Shown here: positions 34,035 through 41,692 of the stretch, piece after piece | Position numbering within the stretch: the first letter of the stretch is position 1 | Layout: the number at the start of each line of letters is the position of its first letter | NCBI RefSeq assembly: GCF_000768705.1 | Contig: NZ_AVPJ01000021.1 | Span: 1-47,276, forward strand | Source: Knoellia sinensis KCTC 19936 | Lineage (GTDB): Bacteria > Actinomycetota > Actinomycetes > Actinomycetales > Dermatophilaceae | Reading direction: 5' to 3' | DNA length: 47,276 nt | The notes under the pieces: model-generated | The model's input: the letters and a program-made list of their open reading frames with translations, nothing else | Told to the model about the DNA's origin: nothing | Database searches by the model: none | Position numbers and translations under genes: made by a program

Positions 34035-34071
34035 GTGTCCCGAACTCACCGAATTCCTCGGTTCGGGACAC
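34035..34071. terminator. Hairpin between fmdB-like and DEAD-box genes, TCACCGAATTCCTCG loop
   Basis: Perfect 11-bp arms GTGTCCCGAAC and GTTCGGGACAC enclose a 15-nt loop. The arm core GTCCCGAAC and the loop length equal those of the 25756-25944 array, whose loop in the same orientation reads TCACCCAATTGGACG. It sits between convergent genes. Confidence 0.7.
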
Positions 34072-34116
34072 CTGACCGCACCGCGGGCCGCGGGCGATCA
34101 GGCGCGGCGCTGCCCA

Positions 34117-35907
34117 TCAGTCGCGGCGTGGTCCCTTGCGGTGCGGCTTCTTGTCCGGTCGCCCGCCGCGCTCACGTGACTCGCTGAGCTTGATGAGCTG
34201 GCCCGAGATGCGGGTGGCGCGCAGCTTGTCCCAGGTGCCCGAGGGCAGGGTGGCGGGCAGTTCGACCAGTGAGTGGTCCGGGCGGATGTCGATGTGCCCG
34301 AAGTCCTGCCGGCCGAGCCCACCTTCATTGGCCAGCGCGCCCACGATCTGTCGTGGCTCGACGCGGTGGCGCCGCCCCACCTCGATCCGGTAGGTCGCCA
34401 TGGGGCCGGACGTGCCACGACGTGGCCCCCGGTCGGCGCGGGCACCACGGTCGTCCCGCTCGCGGCGCGGACCGCGGTCGCCCTGGTCCCTGTCGCGCTC
34501 GCGGTCACGACGCGGCGGTCGCACAGGATCGGGATCCATGAGCATCGGCTCGTCGCCCTGCAGCACCACGGCCAGCGCGGCCGCCACATCTGCCTCGGGC
34601 ACGTTGTGCTCGCGCACATAGTGGGCGACGACGTCACGGAACGCATCCAGGTCACTCGATGACAGGGCCGTCGTGATCCTGTCGTCGAATCGACCCAGTC
34701 GCGTCGCGTTGATGTCCTCGACGGAGGGCAGCGGCATCTCGGTCAGGGTGGTGCGGGTGGCCTTCTCGATCGCCTTGAGGAGGTAGCGCTCCCGCGGGGT
34801 CACGAACGAGATGGCGTCGCCCGTGCGACCGGCCCGCCCCGTGCGACCGATGCGGTGCACGTAGGACTCGGTGTCGGTCGGGATGTCGTAGTTGACGACA
34901 TGGCTGATGCGCTCGACGTCGAGTCCTCGGGCGGCGACATCGGTCGCGACGAGGATGTCGAGCTTGCCGGACTTGAGCTGGGCAACGGTGCGCTCGCGCT
35001 GCACCTGGGCGACATCGCCGTTGATCGCCGCCGCCGAGAAGCCGCGGGCCCGGAGCTTCTCCGCGAGCATCTCGGTCTCGTTCTTGGTGCGAACGAAGAC
35101 GATCATCCCCTCGAAGTTCTCGACCTCGAGGATCCGGGTGAGGGCGTCGATCTTCTGCGGGTAGGACACGAAGAGGTAGCGCTGGGTGATGTTCGGCGAG
35201 GTCGTGGTCTTGCGCTCGACCGTGATCTCAAGGGCGTCGGTGAGGTACTTCTTGGAGATGCGCCGGATCTGAGCCGGCATCGTCGCGGAGAAGAGCGCGA
35301 CGTGCTTCTCCTCGGGCGTGTCCGCGAGGATCGTCTCGACGTCCTCGGCGAAGCCCATTTTGAGCATCTCGTCGGCCTCGTCCAGGACGAGGAAGCGCAG
35401 CTCGGAGAGGTCGAGCGTCCCCTTCTCGAGGTGGTCCATGATTCGGCCGGGGGTGCCGACGACGATGTGGACGCCGCGGCGCAACGCGCTCAGCTGCACG
35501 CCATAACCCTGTCCGCCATAGACGGGCAGCACGTGGACGCCGGGCATCCGTGAGGCGTACTTCTCGAAGGCCTCGCAGACCTGGAGGGCGAGCTCTCTGG
35601 TCGGTGCGAGGACCAGGGCCTGCGGCGTCTTCTGCTTGAGATCGAGCCTGCTGAGGATCGGCAGCGCGAACGCCGCCGTCTTGCCGGTGCCGGTCTGCGC
35701 CAGTCCGACGACGTGCCGACCCTCGAGGAGTGCCGGGATCGTCGCGGCCTGGATGGGCGACGGGGTCTCGTAGCCGATGTCCCGGAGGGCTCGCACCACC
35801 CGGTCGTCGAGCCCGAGGTCGGCGAAGGTGGGCTGCTCCGGGGCTTCAGCCTGCGCAGCCTGCTCAGCCTGCCCGGGCTCGTCGTGGGTCACGCTGTCAT
35901 CGGTCAC
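34117..35907 (-). CDS. deaD: DEAD-box RNA helicase with DbpA-type RNA-binding end (DeaD/CsdA-like)
   Basis: A 596-residue RNA helicase. It shows the Q motif (TFADLGLD to PSPIQ), AQTGTGKT, LAPTRELALQ, the DEAD box in LVLDEADEMLKMG, the SAT motif, and HRIGRTGRAGRTGDAI. After the helicase core and an Arg/Asp-rich linker, residues ~510-575 match the DbpA RNA-binding domain (TYRIEVGRRHRVEPRQIVGALANEGGLG), and the tail is basic. This architecture fits DeaD/CsdA-like helicases in ribosome assembly and cold adaptation. The start is GTG 35907, with TACGGT 6 nt upstream; the longer reading to 36000 lacks support. Confidence 0.93.
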   Translation of the reverse strand: MTDDSVTHDEPGQAEQAAQAEAPEQPTFADLGLDDRVVRALRDIGYETPSPIQAATIPALLEGRHVVGLAQTGTGKTAAFALPILSRLDLKQKTPQALVLAPTRELALQVCEAFEKYASRMPGVHVLPVYGGQGYGVQLSALRRGVHIVVGTPGRIMDHLEKGTLDLSELRFLVLDEADEMLKMGFAEDVETILADTPEEKHVALFSATMPAQIRRISKKYLTDALEITVERKTTTSPNITQRYLFVSYPQKIDALTRILEVENFEGMIVFVRTKNETEMLAEKLRARGFSAAAINGDVAQVQRERTVAQLKSGKLDILVATDVAARGLDVERISHVVNYDIPTDTESYVHRIGRTGRAGRTGDAISFVTPRERYLLKAIEKATRTTLTEMPLPSVEDINATRLGRFDDRITTALSSSDLDAFRDVVAHYVREHNVPEADVAAALAVVLQGDEPMLMDPDPVRPPRRDRERDRDQGDRGPRRERDDRGARADRGPRRGTSGPMATYRIEVGRRHRVEPRQIVGALANEGGLGRQDFGHIDIRPDHSLVELPATLPSGTWDKLRATRISGQLIKLSESRERGGRPDKKPHRKGPRRD

Positions 35908-35913
35908 GGGTCG

Positions 35914-35919
35914 ACCGTA
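35914..35919 (-). promoter_or_regulatory. -10 box of leaderless DEAD-box helicase transcript
   Basis: On the minus strand TACGGT ends 6 nt before GTG 35907. Confidence 0.5.
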
Positions 35920-36040
35920 GTCGCGCGCACCCCATCGGGGCGAGTAAGGCAGTGCTCGGGACTTGTCCACAGGGGTCCGTCGGCGCGTGGATCCGTCCAC
36001 AGATCCACCTTCGGGGCATGACCGGCGCCACGGGCATATC

Positions 36041-36046
36041 TAGCGT
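36041..36046 (+). promoter_or_regulatory. -10 box of leaderless SAF-protein transcript
   Basis: TAGCGT ends 7 nt before ATG 36054 and favours it over ATG 36018. Confidence 0.45.
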
Positions 36047-36053
36047 CAGCAGC

Positions 36054-36731
36054 ATGCGTCGATCACCTCTGCCGGGACTGCAGCGTCCACACCTCTTCGG
36101 CACCTCCCGCCGAGCAAGGTGGCGCCGCTGGGCCCTGCGACGCCTCGCGTCCGTGGCCTGTGCCGCGGCTGCCATCGTGCTCTTGGTGGCGCTGGTGCGG
36201 CCGCCCGAGGCGCCGACCACACCCGTCGTCGTGGCCGCCAGAGCCCTGCCAGCGGGCGTCGACCTCGCCGCCGCCGACCTGCACGTCGTGCGGGTCGCCG
36301 CTCACCCGGCCCCGGCCGGTGCCGTGGCGTCGCCGGGCACCCTCCTCGGTCGTCGGCTCGCGACCCGGGTCGAGCCCGGCGAACCGATCACCCTCACCCG
36401 GCTGATGCCGCGCTCACCCGCGGACGGCCTCGCGCCGGGCACGGTCGCGGCGCACCTCACGGTGGGCGACGTGGGAGCCCTCGACCTCGTCGAGCCCGGG
36501 AGTCGGGTGGATCTCTTCGCCGACGTCGGAGGTCCTGCCTTGGCTCAAGATGTCCTCGTCCTGGCCGTCGACACGCCCGGATCAGCATCGTTGACCGGAT
36601 CGTTGCCCGGTGCGGAAACGGTTCCACCCGGACTGTTCGTGGCCCTCGACAGAGCCGGCGTCACCCGCATCTTCGCAGGTCAGAGGCCAGATGGCGCCGC
36701 ACCGAGAGTGCTCCCCGTCGTCAGTGGCTGA
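36054..36731 (+). CDS. SAF-domain protein, CpaB/RcpC-like
   Basis: A 225-residue protein. A basic N-terminus (RRARWRRWALRRL) precedes one membrane helix (SVACAAAAIVLLVALV, near residues 31-47), then an external SAF domain (VVVAARALPAGVDLAAADLHVVRV near 60-85, VEPGEPITLTRLM near 105). This matches the first part of CpaB, the periplasmic protein of Flp/Tad pilus assembly. It is shorter than full CpaB and no other tad genes are beside it, so a pilus role is possible but unproven. It ends 16 nt before a small hairpin, and mscL follows. Confidence 0.78.
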   Translation: MRRSPLPGLQRPHLFGTSRRARWRRWALRRLASVACAAAAIVLLVALVRPPEAPTTPVVVAARALPAGVDLAAADLHVVRVAAHPAPAGAVASPGTLLGRRLATRVEPGEPITLTRLMPRSPADGLAPGTVAAHLTVGDVGALDLVEPGSRVDLFADVGGPALAQDVLVLAVDTPGSASLTGSLPGAETVPPGLFVALDRAGVTRIFAGQRPDGAAPRVLPVVSG

Positions 36732-36748
36732 GTGATGAGGATCTCACT

Positions 36749-36781
36749 TGACAAATGCCCGCGAGCTGCGCCCCTTTGTCA
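36749..36781 (+). terminator. Hairpin after the SAF-domain gene
   Basis: TGACAAA (36749-36755) pairs with TTTGTCA (36775-36781) across an 18-nt loop, 17 nt after the stop codon. A weak terminator is possible; it also starts the structured mscL leader. Confidence 0.4.
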
Positions 36782-36847
36782 TGTCGGACAACTTGTACTG
36801 TTGTCGCGCTTCGGCGATTTGCACGTCGGGCAGCAACTTTTCCGACA
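36782..36847 (+). promoter_or_regulatory. Structured mscL leader, possible RNA regulatory element
   Basis: TGTCGGA (36782-36788) pairs with TCCGACA (36841-36847), closing a region with two inner hairpins: CAAC/GTTG around TTGTACT, and CGC/GCG around GCTTCG. The closing stem ends a few bases before the AAAGGACA ribosome binding site of mscL. I cannot match it to a known riboswitch. Confidence 0.35.
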
Positions 36848-36862
36848 GAAAGGACAGAAACC

Positions 36863-37231
36863 ATGAGCGGGTTCAAGGACTTCGTGCTGAAGGGGAACGT
36901 CGTCGACCTGGCCGTCGCGGTCGTCATCGCCACGGCCTTCGGCAAGGTCGTCGAGGCGATGGTCAAGATCATCATGGAGCTCGTCGGCAAGCTCGTCGGG
37001 ACGCCGGACTTCTCCAACTGGAAGCCGGCCGAGCTCTCGATCGGCGCCTTCCTCACCGTCCTCATCTCCTTCCTGATCCTCGCCGCGGTCGTCTACTTCG
37101 GTGTCGTCAAGCCCTACACCGCGGCCAAGGAGCGCTTCTTCCCGGACGAGCCCGAGGCTGACACCGAGGACCCCAACACGGAACTCCTCAAGGAGATCCG
37201 CGACAGCCTCCGCGCCCGCCCGGGCCTCTGA
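36863..37231 (+). CDS. mscL: Large-conductance mechanosensitive channel
   Basis: A 122-residue channel subunit that opens under membrane tension to release osmolytes. The conserved start MSGFKDFVLKGNVVDLAVAV and first helix (VVIATAFGKVVEAMVKIIM) line the pore. The second helix is LTVLISFLILAAVVYFGVV, near residues 53-71, and is followed by KPYTAAKERFF and an acidic cytoplasmic helix. The length is slightly short of E. coli MscL (136). ATG 36863 is preceded by AAAGGACA. A strong terminator follows at 37266. Confidence 0.95.
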   Translation: MSGFKDFVLKGNVVDLAVAVVIATAFGKVVEAMVKIIMELVGKLVGTPDFSNWKPAELSIGAFLTVLISFLILAAVVYFGVVKPYTAAKERFFPDEPEADTEDPNTELLKEIRDSLRARPGL

Positions 37232-37265
37232 GGGGACTGATCGCCAGGATCATCTGATCCACTGC

Positions 37266-37306
37266 CACGGGGCGGGAGCCAGCACCACGCTGGTTCCCGC
37301 CCCGTG
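37266..37306 (+). terminator. mscL terminator
   Basis: An 18-bp stem (37266-37283 with 37289-37306, one G-U pair) with an ACCAC loop, 34 nt after the mscL stop. Confidence 0.8.
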
Positions 37307-37350
37307 CTGTGTCCGCCGATCGTGTCGCGTGGGCGCCGTCGCCGAACCTC

Positions 37351-37380
37351 GCACTATTCGTCCCATTGGCCGAATAGTGC
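37351..37380. terminator. Perfect 10-bp hairpin, GCACTATTCG arms
   Basis: GCACTATTCG and CGAATAGTGC enclose the 10-nt loop TCCCATTGGC, 9 nt beyond the stop of the minus-strand gene 37390-37719. Its AT-rich arms differ from the other hairpins, but the CCCATTGG loop recalls the CCCAATTGG loops of the 25756 array. Confidence 0.6.
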
Positions 37381-37389
37381 GGGCCGGGC

Positions 37390-37719
37390 TCAGTCCCAGT
37401 GGGGCGGACGATTCTCGCGCAGCCAGCGGGCCGACGCCTCGCGGTCGCGTTGTTCGCCCCAACCCTCGTCCGTGTCGTCCGTGGTCTGATCCACCCGGCG
37501 TTTCGGCCGGGGCTTTCCTCCCGTATGCCGTCCGCCCGCCTCTGACGCGGCGCGCGCCGTCGCTTCGGCCGCGTCCCCCTTGGCACTGTCAGCCTCGGAG
37601 GGCGCTGCCTCGCTCGGGTCGGGGTCGGGGCGCTTCACACTTGGGCGGCTGGAGGTCAGGCCCTCGTCCGAGCCGACCCGCTGGGGAACGCTCGATGCGC
37701 GACGAGAACGTCGCGTCAT
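37390..37719 (-). CDS. Small disordered conserved protein coupled to the DUF4011 helicase
   Basis: A 109-residue hydrophilic protein rich in Arg, Asp, Glu and Ala, with no hydrophobic core until the end, which reads ASARWLRENRPPHWD. That closing motif recurs in small actinobacterial proteins as I recall them, so the gene is probably real. Its ATG overlaps the stop of the 1280-aa helicase gene (ATGA), so translation is coupled and a joint role is likely. Part of the coding sequence is a GTATGCCGTCCGCCC repeat (from 37523). Function unknown. Confidence 0.65.
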   Translation of the reverse strand: MTRRSRRASSVPQRVGSDEGLTSSRPSVKRPDPDPSEAAPSEADSAKGDAAEATARAASEAGGRHTGGKPRPKRRVDQTTDDTDEGWGEQRDREASARWLRENRPPHWD

Positions 37720-40700
37720 GACCCGCCGCCACCCCGCTCGGCCAGGGCTCGGATCCGGGCGACATCGCGCGCCGGGTCCCGGAACGCGTCACGAGTCCAG
37801 ACCCGCACGTGCTGCCAGCCCAGGCGGCCGAGGTGCTCGGCACGCAGGCGGTCGCGGTCCCGGGAGTGGGGCATCGCGGCATACTCCGGGCCGTCTGACT
37901 CGACGGCCACTGCGAGACGTCCACGGTGGTTCGGGTCCTCCACGGCAAGGTCGATGGGGTCGGCAGACGCTCCGTAGCGCTCGTGCACGACGAGGCCGCC
38001 GGCTCGCAGGCGACGCGCGAACTCGGCCATGACGACCGAGTGCCCCGCGGAGTCCGAGGCGGCTGGCCCAGGCGCCGCAGCCCCCGCCGCCCCAGCACCC
38101 GGCACCCCAGCGCTCGACTCAGCCTCGCTCGCCGCTGCAGCGGCGGTCGGCTTCCCGGCCGTGTGGGCCTCGGCAGTGCCTGCTGCCGCGTGGGCGAGGT
38201 AGTCGCGCAGCATGAGCGCACCACGCGCCTTGAGTCGTTGTGGGTCCAGTTCGTCCGCGCTGATCGACGACACGACCGTCATCCGCTTCTTGGCCCGGGT
38301 GATGGCGACGTTGAGGCGCCGCTCACCGCCGTCCATGTTGAGCGGCCCGAAACGATGGAGCACGCGGCCGTGCGCCGTCTTGCCGTAGCCGACCGAGAGG
38401 ATGATGGCGTCCCGCTCGTCGCCCTGGACGCGCTCGAGGTTCTTGATGAAGAAGCGCTCGTGCACGTCCTCGGCGAAGAAGGCCGCCGTCGGGGCGTCGA
38501 CATTCACGAGGGCGCGGCGCAGGGCGTCGTCGAGGCGTTGGGTGTGGGCCAACCCGAGGGCAATCACGCCGAGGGTCTCGCCTGGGCGGACGCGCGCGTG
38601 CTCGAGGACCAGTTCGATGACTCGATCCACCTCGGCCTGCGTCGTCTCCACGCTGCCAGCGCCGTCGGTGACCACACCTGCCCCGTCGACGAGTTCGTGT
38701 CGCAGGACCGACGCCCGGCCCGTCCCTGGGAAGGTCACGAGAGACCCGTCATAGACCTGCTGGTTGGCGAACGAGATGAGGCGCTCGTCCTGCGACCGGT
38801 AGTGCCACGAGAGTCGCCGGCTCGGCAGCGTGGCGGCAAGGACGTCGAGGATGGATTCGACGCCCTCGGTGAGGGCGTCGTCGGGCGAGGCATCCCCCTC
38901 GTCGTGGGCGGTCGTGAAGAACGACGTCGGCGGCAACTGGCGAGAGTCGCCTGCCAGGACGACCTGACGGGCCCGCGAGATGGCAGACACAGCTTCGGCG
39001 GGCGGGATCTGCGAGGCCTCGTCGAAGACGACGACGTCGAACCACACCCCGGGAGGTAGCACGGACGCGACGACGAGAGGGCTCATCACCCAGCACGGGC
39101 GGGTCGCCGTGAGCAGTTCCCCGGCAGCGGGCAGGAGGTCCCGCAGCGGCCGGTGCCGACGCGACTTGGCGCCCTCGGCGCGCAGCAGGCTCTCGAGCTC
39201 CGGCGAGTCTCCGAGCACCCGGTCGACGTTGGCGCGGACGGCGGCGCGCACGCGAGATGCGTTCTGTCGCAGCACTTCTCGATCGGCCGCGGCGAACTCG
39301 CTCACCGTCCGCCGCAGGTCTTCACCGTCATGGGCACCCACCCGAGCGTCACGCAGGGCGATGTCGTCGAGGACCGAACTCCACCACACGAAGTCGGCTT
39401 CGCTGGCGACGTCCTCCGCCGGGACCCCACGGGACGCCAGGTCCTCGATGAGGGCACCCAGTCCGGCCTCATGCATGGACTCGACCGGCCCGATGATCGA
39501 GGGCACCACCGCCAGCCGATCGGGTGCGTCGGCGAGATCCTGAAGCCGGGCACTGAGTTCGTCCCGTGGCACGTCGAGGAGAGAGACGCGCTCGGACGAG
39601 GACGACGGCACGCGCTCGTCGAGCCATTCGAGATCGCTGGCGAGCCCGGCATACGTGTCCGCAGCGCGGTCGAGTTCGGCCGGCATCTCGGGTCGCCCTC
39701 CGGCACCGGCCATCTGCTTCCAGGCGCTGCGCTGCTCGTTGGCCTCGACCAGTGCGGCGTGCAGGTCGGCAGGTGGCCGGCCGGGGCGCACCAGGCGCCG
39801 AACCTGCCGCTTGAGGCTCAGCCGCTCCCACCATCCGAGGTTCGATCCCACCGACGAGCGATAGGCGGTCGTTCCGGTGGCGGCGACGAAGTCACCGAGT
39901 GGGACATCGAAGATCTCGGGACGGAAGGTCTCGAGGGTGTCGCGCACTCGGCCAACCGTGTCGAGGATGCGTCCCCAGTCCCGCACGGTTCGGGCCTGTG
40001 GAAGCCGCAGCCCGGAGAAGACGTCCGCGATCGAGGACCCGACCTCGTCGACCCGCGAACCGGACCACCGCTCCACGAGTTCGCGCGCCCGCACGGCATC
40101 GTCGGGGGTGCGCACGGTCGCGCCGTACCACGGGTCGGAGCCGTGGTCGGTGCGCCAGGCCCCCAAGGAGGCGACTCGCGTCAACTCGCGCGTGAGGTCC
40201 TCGTAGCGGTCCCGCGGCAGCGACTGGAGCGCTTCCCCGCGGATGCGGACGCGCGAGTGGGGCGGGTGCTCGACGGACCCGAGGGCACTGATGGCCTCCT
40301 GGATGTCGTGGACCGACACACCCCAGGGGCGGCGGGGCTCGTGCATGGCGTCGCGGTGCTCACGCAGCGTGGCGGCCGCTGCGCGCAGCCGGTCGATGTC
40401 GCGGCTCGGCGGATCGGCGGGCTTCGGGGTCCTGCCGGGAAGCGCGTCAGCGAACTCCGACGCAATGCGTCGACGTCCCCGCGCACCGTCGTGAAGGTCG
40501 AGGACGAGGTCGCCGAGACCGATCCGATCGAGCCGTCCGACGACGGCGTCGATGGCGGCACGCTTCTCGGCGACGAAGAGCACGCGTTTGCCGTCGGCGG
40601 CGAGCGCCGAGACGAGATTGGCGATGGTCTGTGACTTGCCCGTCCCGGGGGGACCGTGGATCACGAGGTGCGCACCGGACCGGGCAGCCTCGATGGCCTC

Positions 40701-41558
40701 CTGCTGTGACGAGTCGGCGTCGAGCACGAGGAGGCCTTGGGCCGGGTCGGGAATCGAGTCGGCCGGTCGGGGTTCGAGCTCGTGACGCACGGACCGGAGA
40801 GCTGTGGGGTCACCGGCGAGGGCGGCGATGACGTCGTGGTCGGCGAGCGCATCGCCGTGCGCGGCGAGATCGGCGACCATCGGCAACTTGGCGTAGGAGA
40901 ACGTGCCGAGGACGATCCGCGGTGCGATTTCGAAAGCGGGAACGGAGGCGCAGGCCTCGACGAGGGCGTGATAAGTCGGGTAGGGGTCGAACCCGTTGGA
41001 CGTGTGGGCCAGGCCCTCGAGTTGCTCGGAGTCGAGGACGATTCCCTGCTCGGACGCGAGGTAGTGCTCGAGCACGGGGTTGAACTCGATCTCGTCCCCG
41101 AGGTCGAGCTCGTAGTCGTCGTGCTGCGGGGTCGTCGGCCGGAGGGTGCAGCTCCGGAGGAGCACCGGCGCCGCCGGCTGGCGGGCGGCGGTGGCGGTCC
41201 TCCCCCGGCCCAGGCTCCACGTCGCCATGCCGACCGCGACGAAGCCGGTGTCGATGCCCCGCTCCTCGCGCAGTTCGCGGGACTTGCCGGCGATGGTCCG
41301 GGCGCGCCGACGGGCCTCATCGAAGGCGGCCGGCTCACGCACCAGGTCACTCAGTCGGGTGGGGCGGCCGGCGAGGAGCATGGCCACTCCACCGGGATGA
41401 GCGGTGCTCAGGTCGAGGGTTCCGCTGGGCAGGTCGCGATACCAGAGGAGCGTGTTGCGTCCGCCCAGGTCGACGAGGTGCTTGGTCCAGCCCTCGACGG
41501 CGTGGCGGACTCGCTCGGTCCGCGAGTCGATCTCTGACTGCGGTCCGGTCTCACTCAC
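37716..41558 (-). CDS. DUF4011 / SF1 helicase / Vsr-like nuclease (MTES_1575) fusion
   Basis: A 1280-residue protein. Residues ~15-270 match DUF4011 (RVRHAVEGWTKHLVDLGGRNTLLWYRD). The helicase core has HGPPGTGKSQTIANLV near 300, DEASQIPPAEAVSAISRARQ near 846, GDSRQLPP, WHYRSQDERLI, and RLNVAITRAKKRM near 1090. The last ~110 residues form a PD-(D/E)XK-like nuclease of the MTES_1575/Vsr type (DLAVEDP, AVESDGPEYAAMPHSRDRDRLRAEHLGRLGW, WTRDAF). Related fusions have been proposed to act in DNA conflict or repair; this is not demonstrated for this one. The start is GTG 41558, with TAGCCT 6 nt upstream. Confidence 0.9.
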   Translation of the reverse strand: MSETGPQSEIDSRTERVRHAVEGWTKHLVDLGGRNTLLWYRDLPSGTLDLSTAHPGGVAMLLAGRPTRLSDLVREPAAFDEARRRARTIAGKSRELREERGIDTGFVAVGMATWSLGRGRTATAARQPAAPVLLRSCTLRPTTPQHDDYELDLGDEIEFNPVLEHYLASEQGIVLDSEQLEGLAHTSNGFDPYPTYHALVEACASVPAFEIAPRIVLGTFSYAKLPMVADLAAHGDALADHDVIAALAGDPTALRSVRHELEPRPADSIPDPAQGLLVLDADSSQQEAIEAARSGAHLVIHGPPGTGKSQTIANLVSALAADGKRVLFVAEKRAAIDAVVGRLDRIGLGDLVLDLHDGARGRRRIASEFADALPGRTPKPADPPSRDIDRLRAAAATLREHRDAMHEPRRPWGVSVHDIQEAISALGSVEHPPHSRVRIRGEALQSLPRDRYEDLTRELTRVASLGAWRTDHGSDPWYGATVRTPDDAVRARELVERWSGSRVDEVGSSIADVFSGLRLPQARTVRDWGRILDTVGRVRDTLETFRPEIFDVPLGDFVAATGTTAYRSSVGSNLGWWERLSLKRQVRRLVRPGRPPADLHAALVEANEQRSAWKQMAGAGGRPEMPAELDRAADTYAGLASDLEWLDERVPSSSSERVSLLDVPRDELSARLQDLADAPDRLAVVPSIIGPVESMHEAGLGALIEDLASRGVPAEDVASEADFVWWSSVLDDIALRDARVGAHDGEDLRRTVSEFAAADREVLRQNASRVRAAVRANVDRVLGDSPELESLLRAEGAKSRRHRPLRDLLPAAGELLTATRPCWVMSPLVVASVLPPGVWFDVVVFDEASQIPPAEAVSAISRARQVVLAGDSRQLPPTSFFTTAHDEGDASPDDALTEGVESILDVLAATLPSRRLSWHYRSQDERLISFANQQVYDGSLVTFPGTGRASVLRHELVDGAGVVTDGAGSVETTQAEVDRVIELVLEHARVRPGETLGVIALGLAHTQRLDDALRRALVNVDAPTAAFFAEDVHERFFIKNLERVQGDERDAIILSVGYGKTAHGRVLHRFGPLNMDGGERRLNVAITRAKKRMTVVSSISADELDPQRLKARGALMLRDYLAHAAAGTAEAHTAGKPTAAAAASEAESSAGVPGAGAAGAAAPGPAASDSAGHSVVMAEFARRLRAGGLVVHERYGASADPIDLAVEDPNHRGRLAVAVESDGPEYAAMPHSRDRDRLRAEHLGRLGWQHVRVWTRDAFRDPARDVARIRALAERGGGGS

Positions 41559-41564
41559 CTCCGC

Positions 41565-41570
41565 AGGCTA
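41565..41570 (-). promoter_or_regulatory. -10 box of leaderless DUF4011-helicase transcript
   Basis: On the minus strand TAGCCT ends 6 nt before GTG 41558. Confidence 0.5.
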
Positions 41571-41584
41571 ACAACGACGAGCCG

Positions 41585-41597
41585 GTATGCCGTCCGC
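41585..41597 (+). repeat. Intergenic GTATGCCGTCCGC copy
   Basis: An exact copy of the 13-base motif, just upstream of the DUF4011-helicase promoter and between two minus-strand genes. Confidence 0.6.
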
Positions 41598-41655
41598 CGC
41601 GCTCGGTTCGTGTCCTCCCGTCCCGCGGTCCGGACCTTCCCCGCCCTGTCACGCT

Positions 41656-41687
41656 GTGCACTGCTGCGCTGGGTCGCAGCAATGCAC
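41656..41687 (-). terminator. Hairpin after the MFS gene
   Basis: The 13-nt arms GTGCACTGCTGCG and CGCAGCAATGCAC (one mismatch) enclose CTGGGT, 5 nt beyond the MFS stop on the minus strand. Confidence 0.6.
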
Positions 41688-41692
41688 TTGGG

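Noticed and set aside
36748-36753. TTGACA as a -35 box for mscL
   Set aside because: No TANNNT-type -10 box lies 16-19 bp downstream; the hexamer is part of a hairpin arm.
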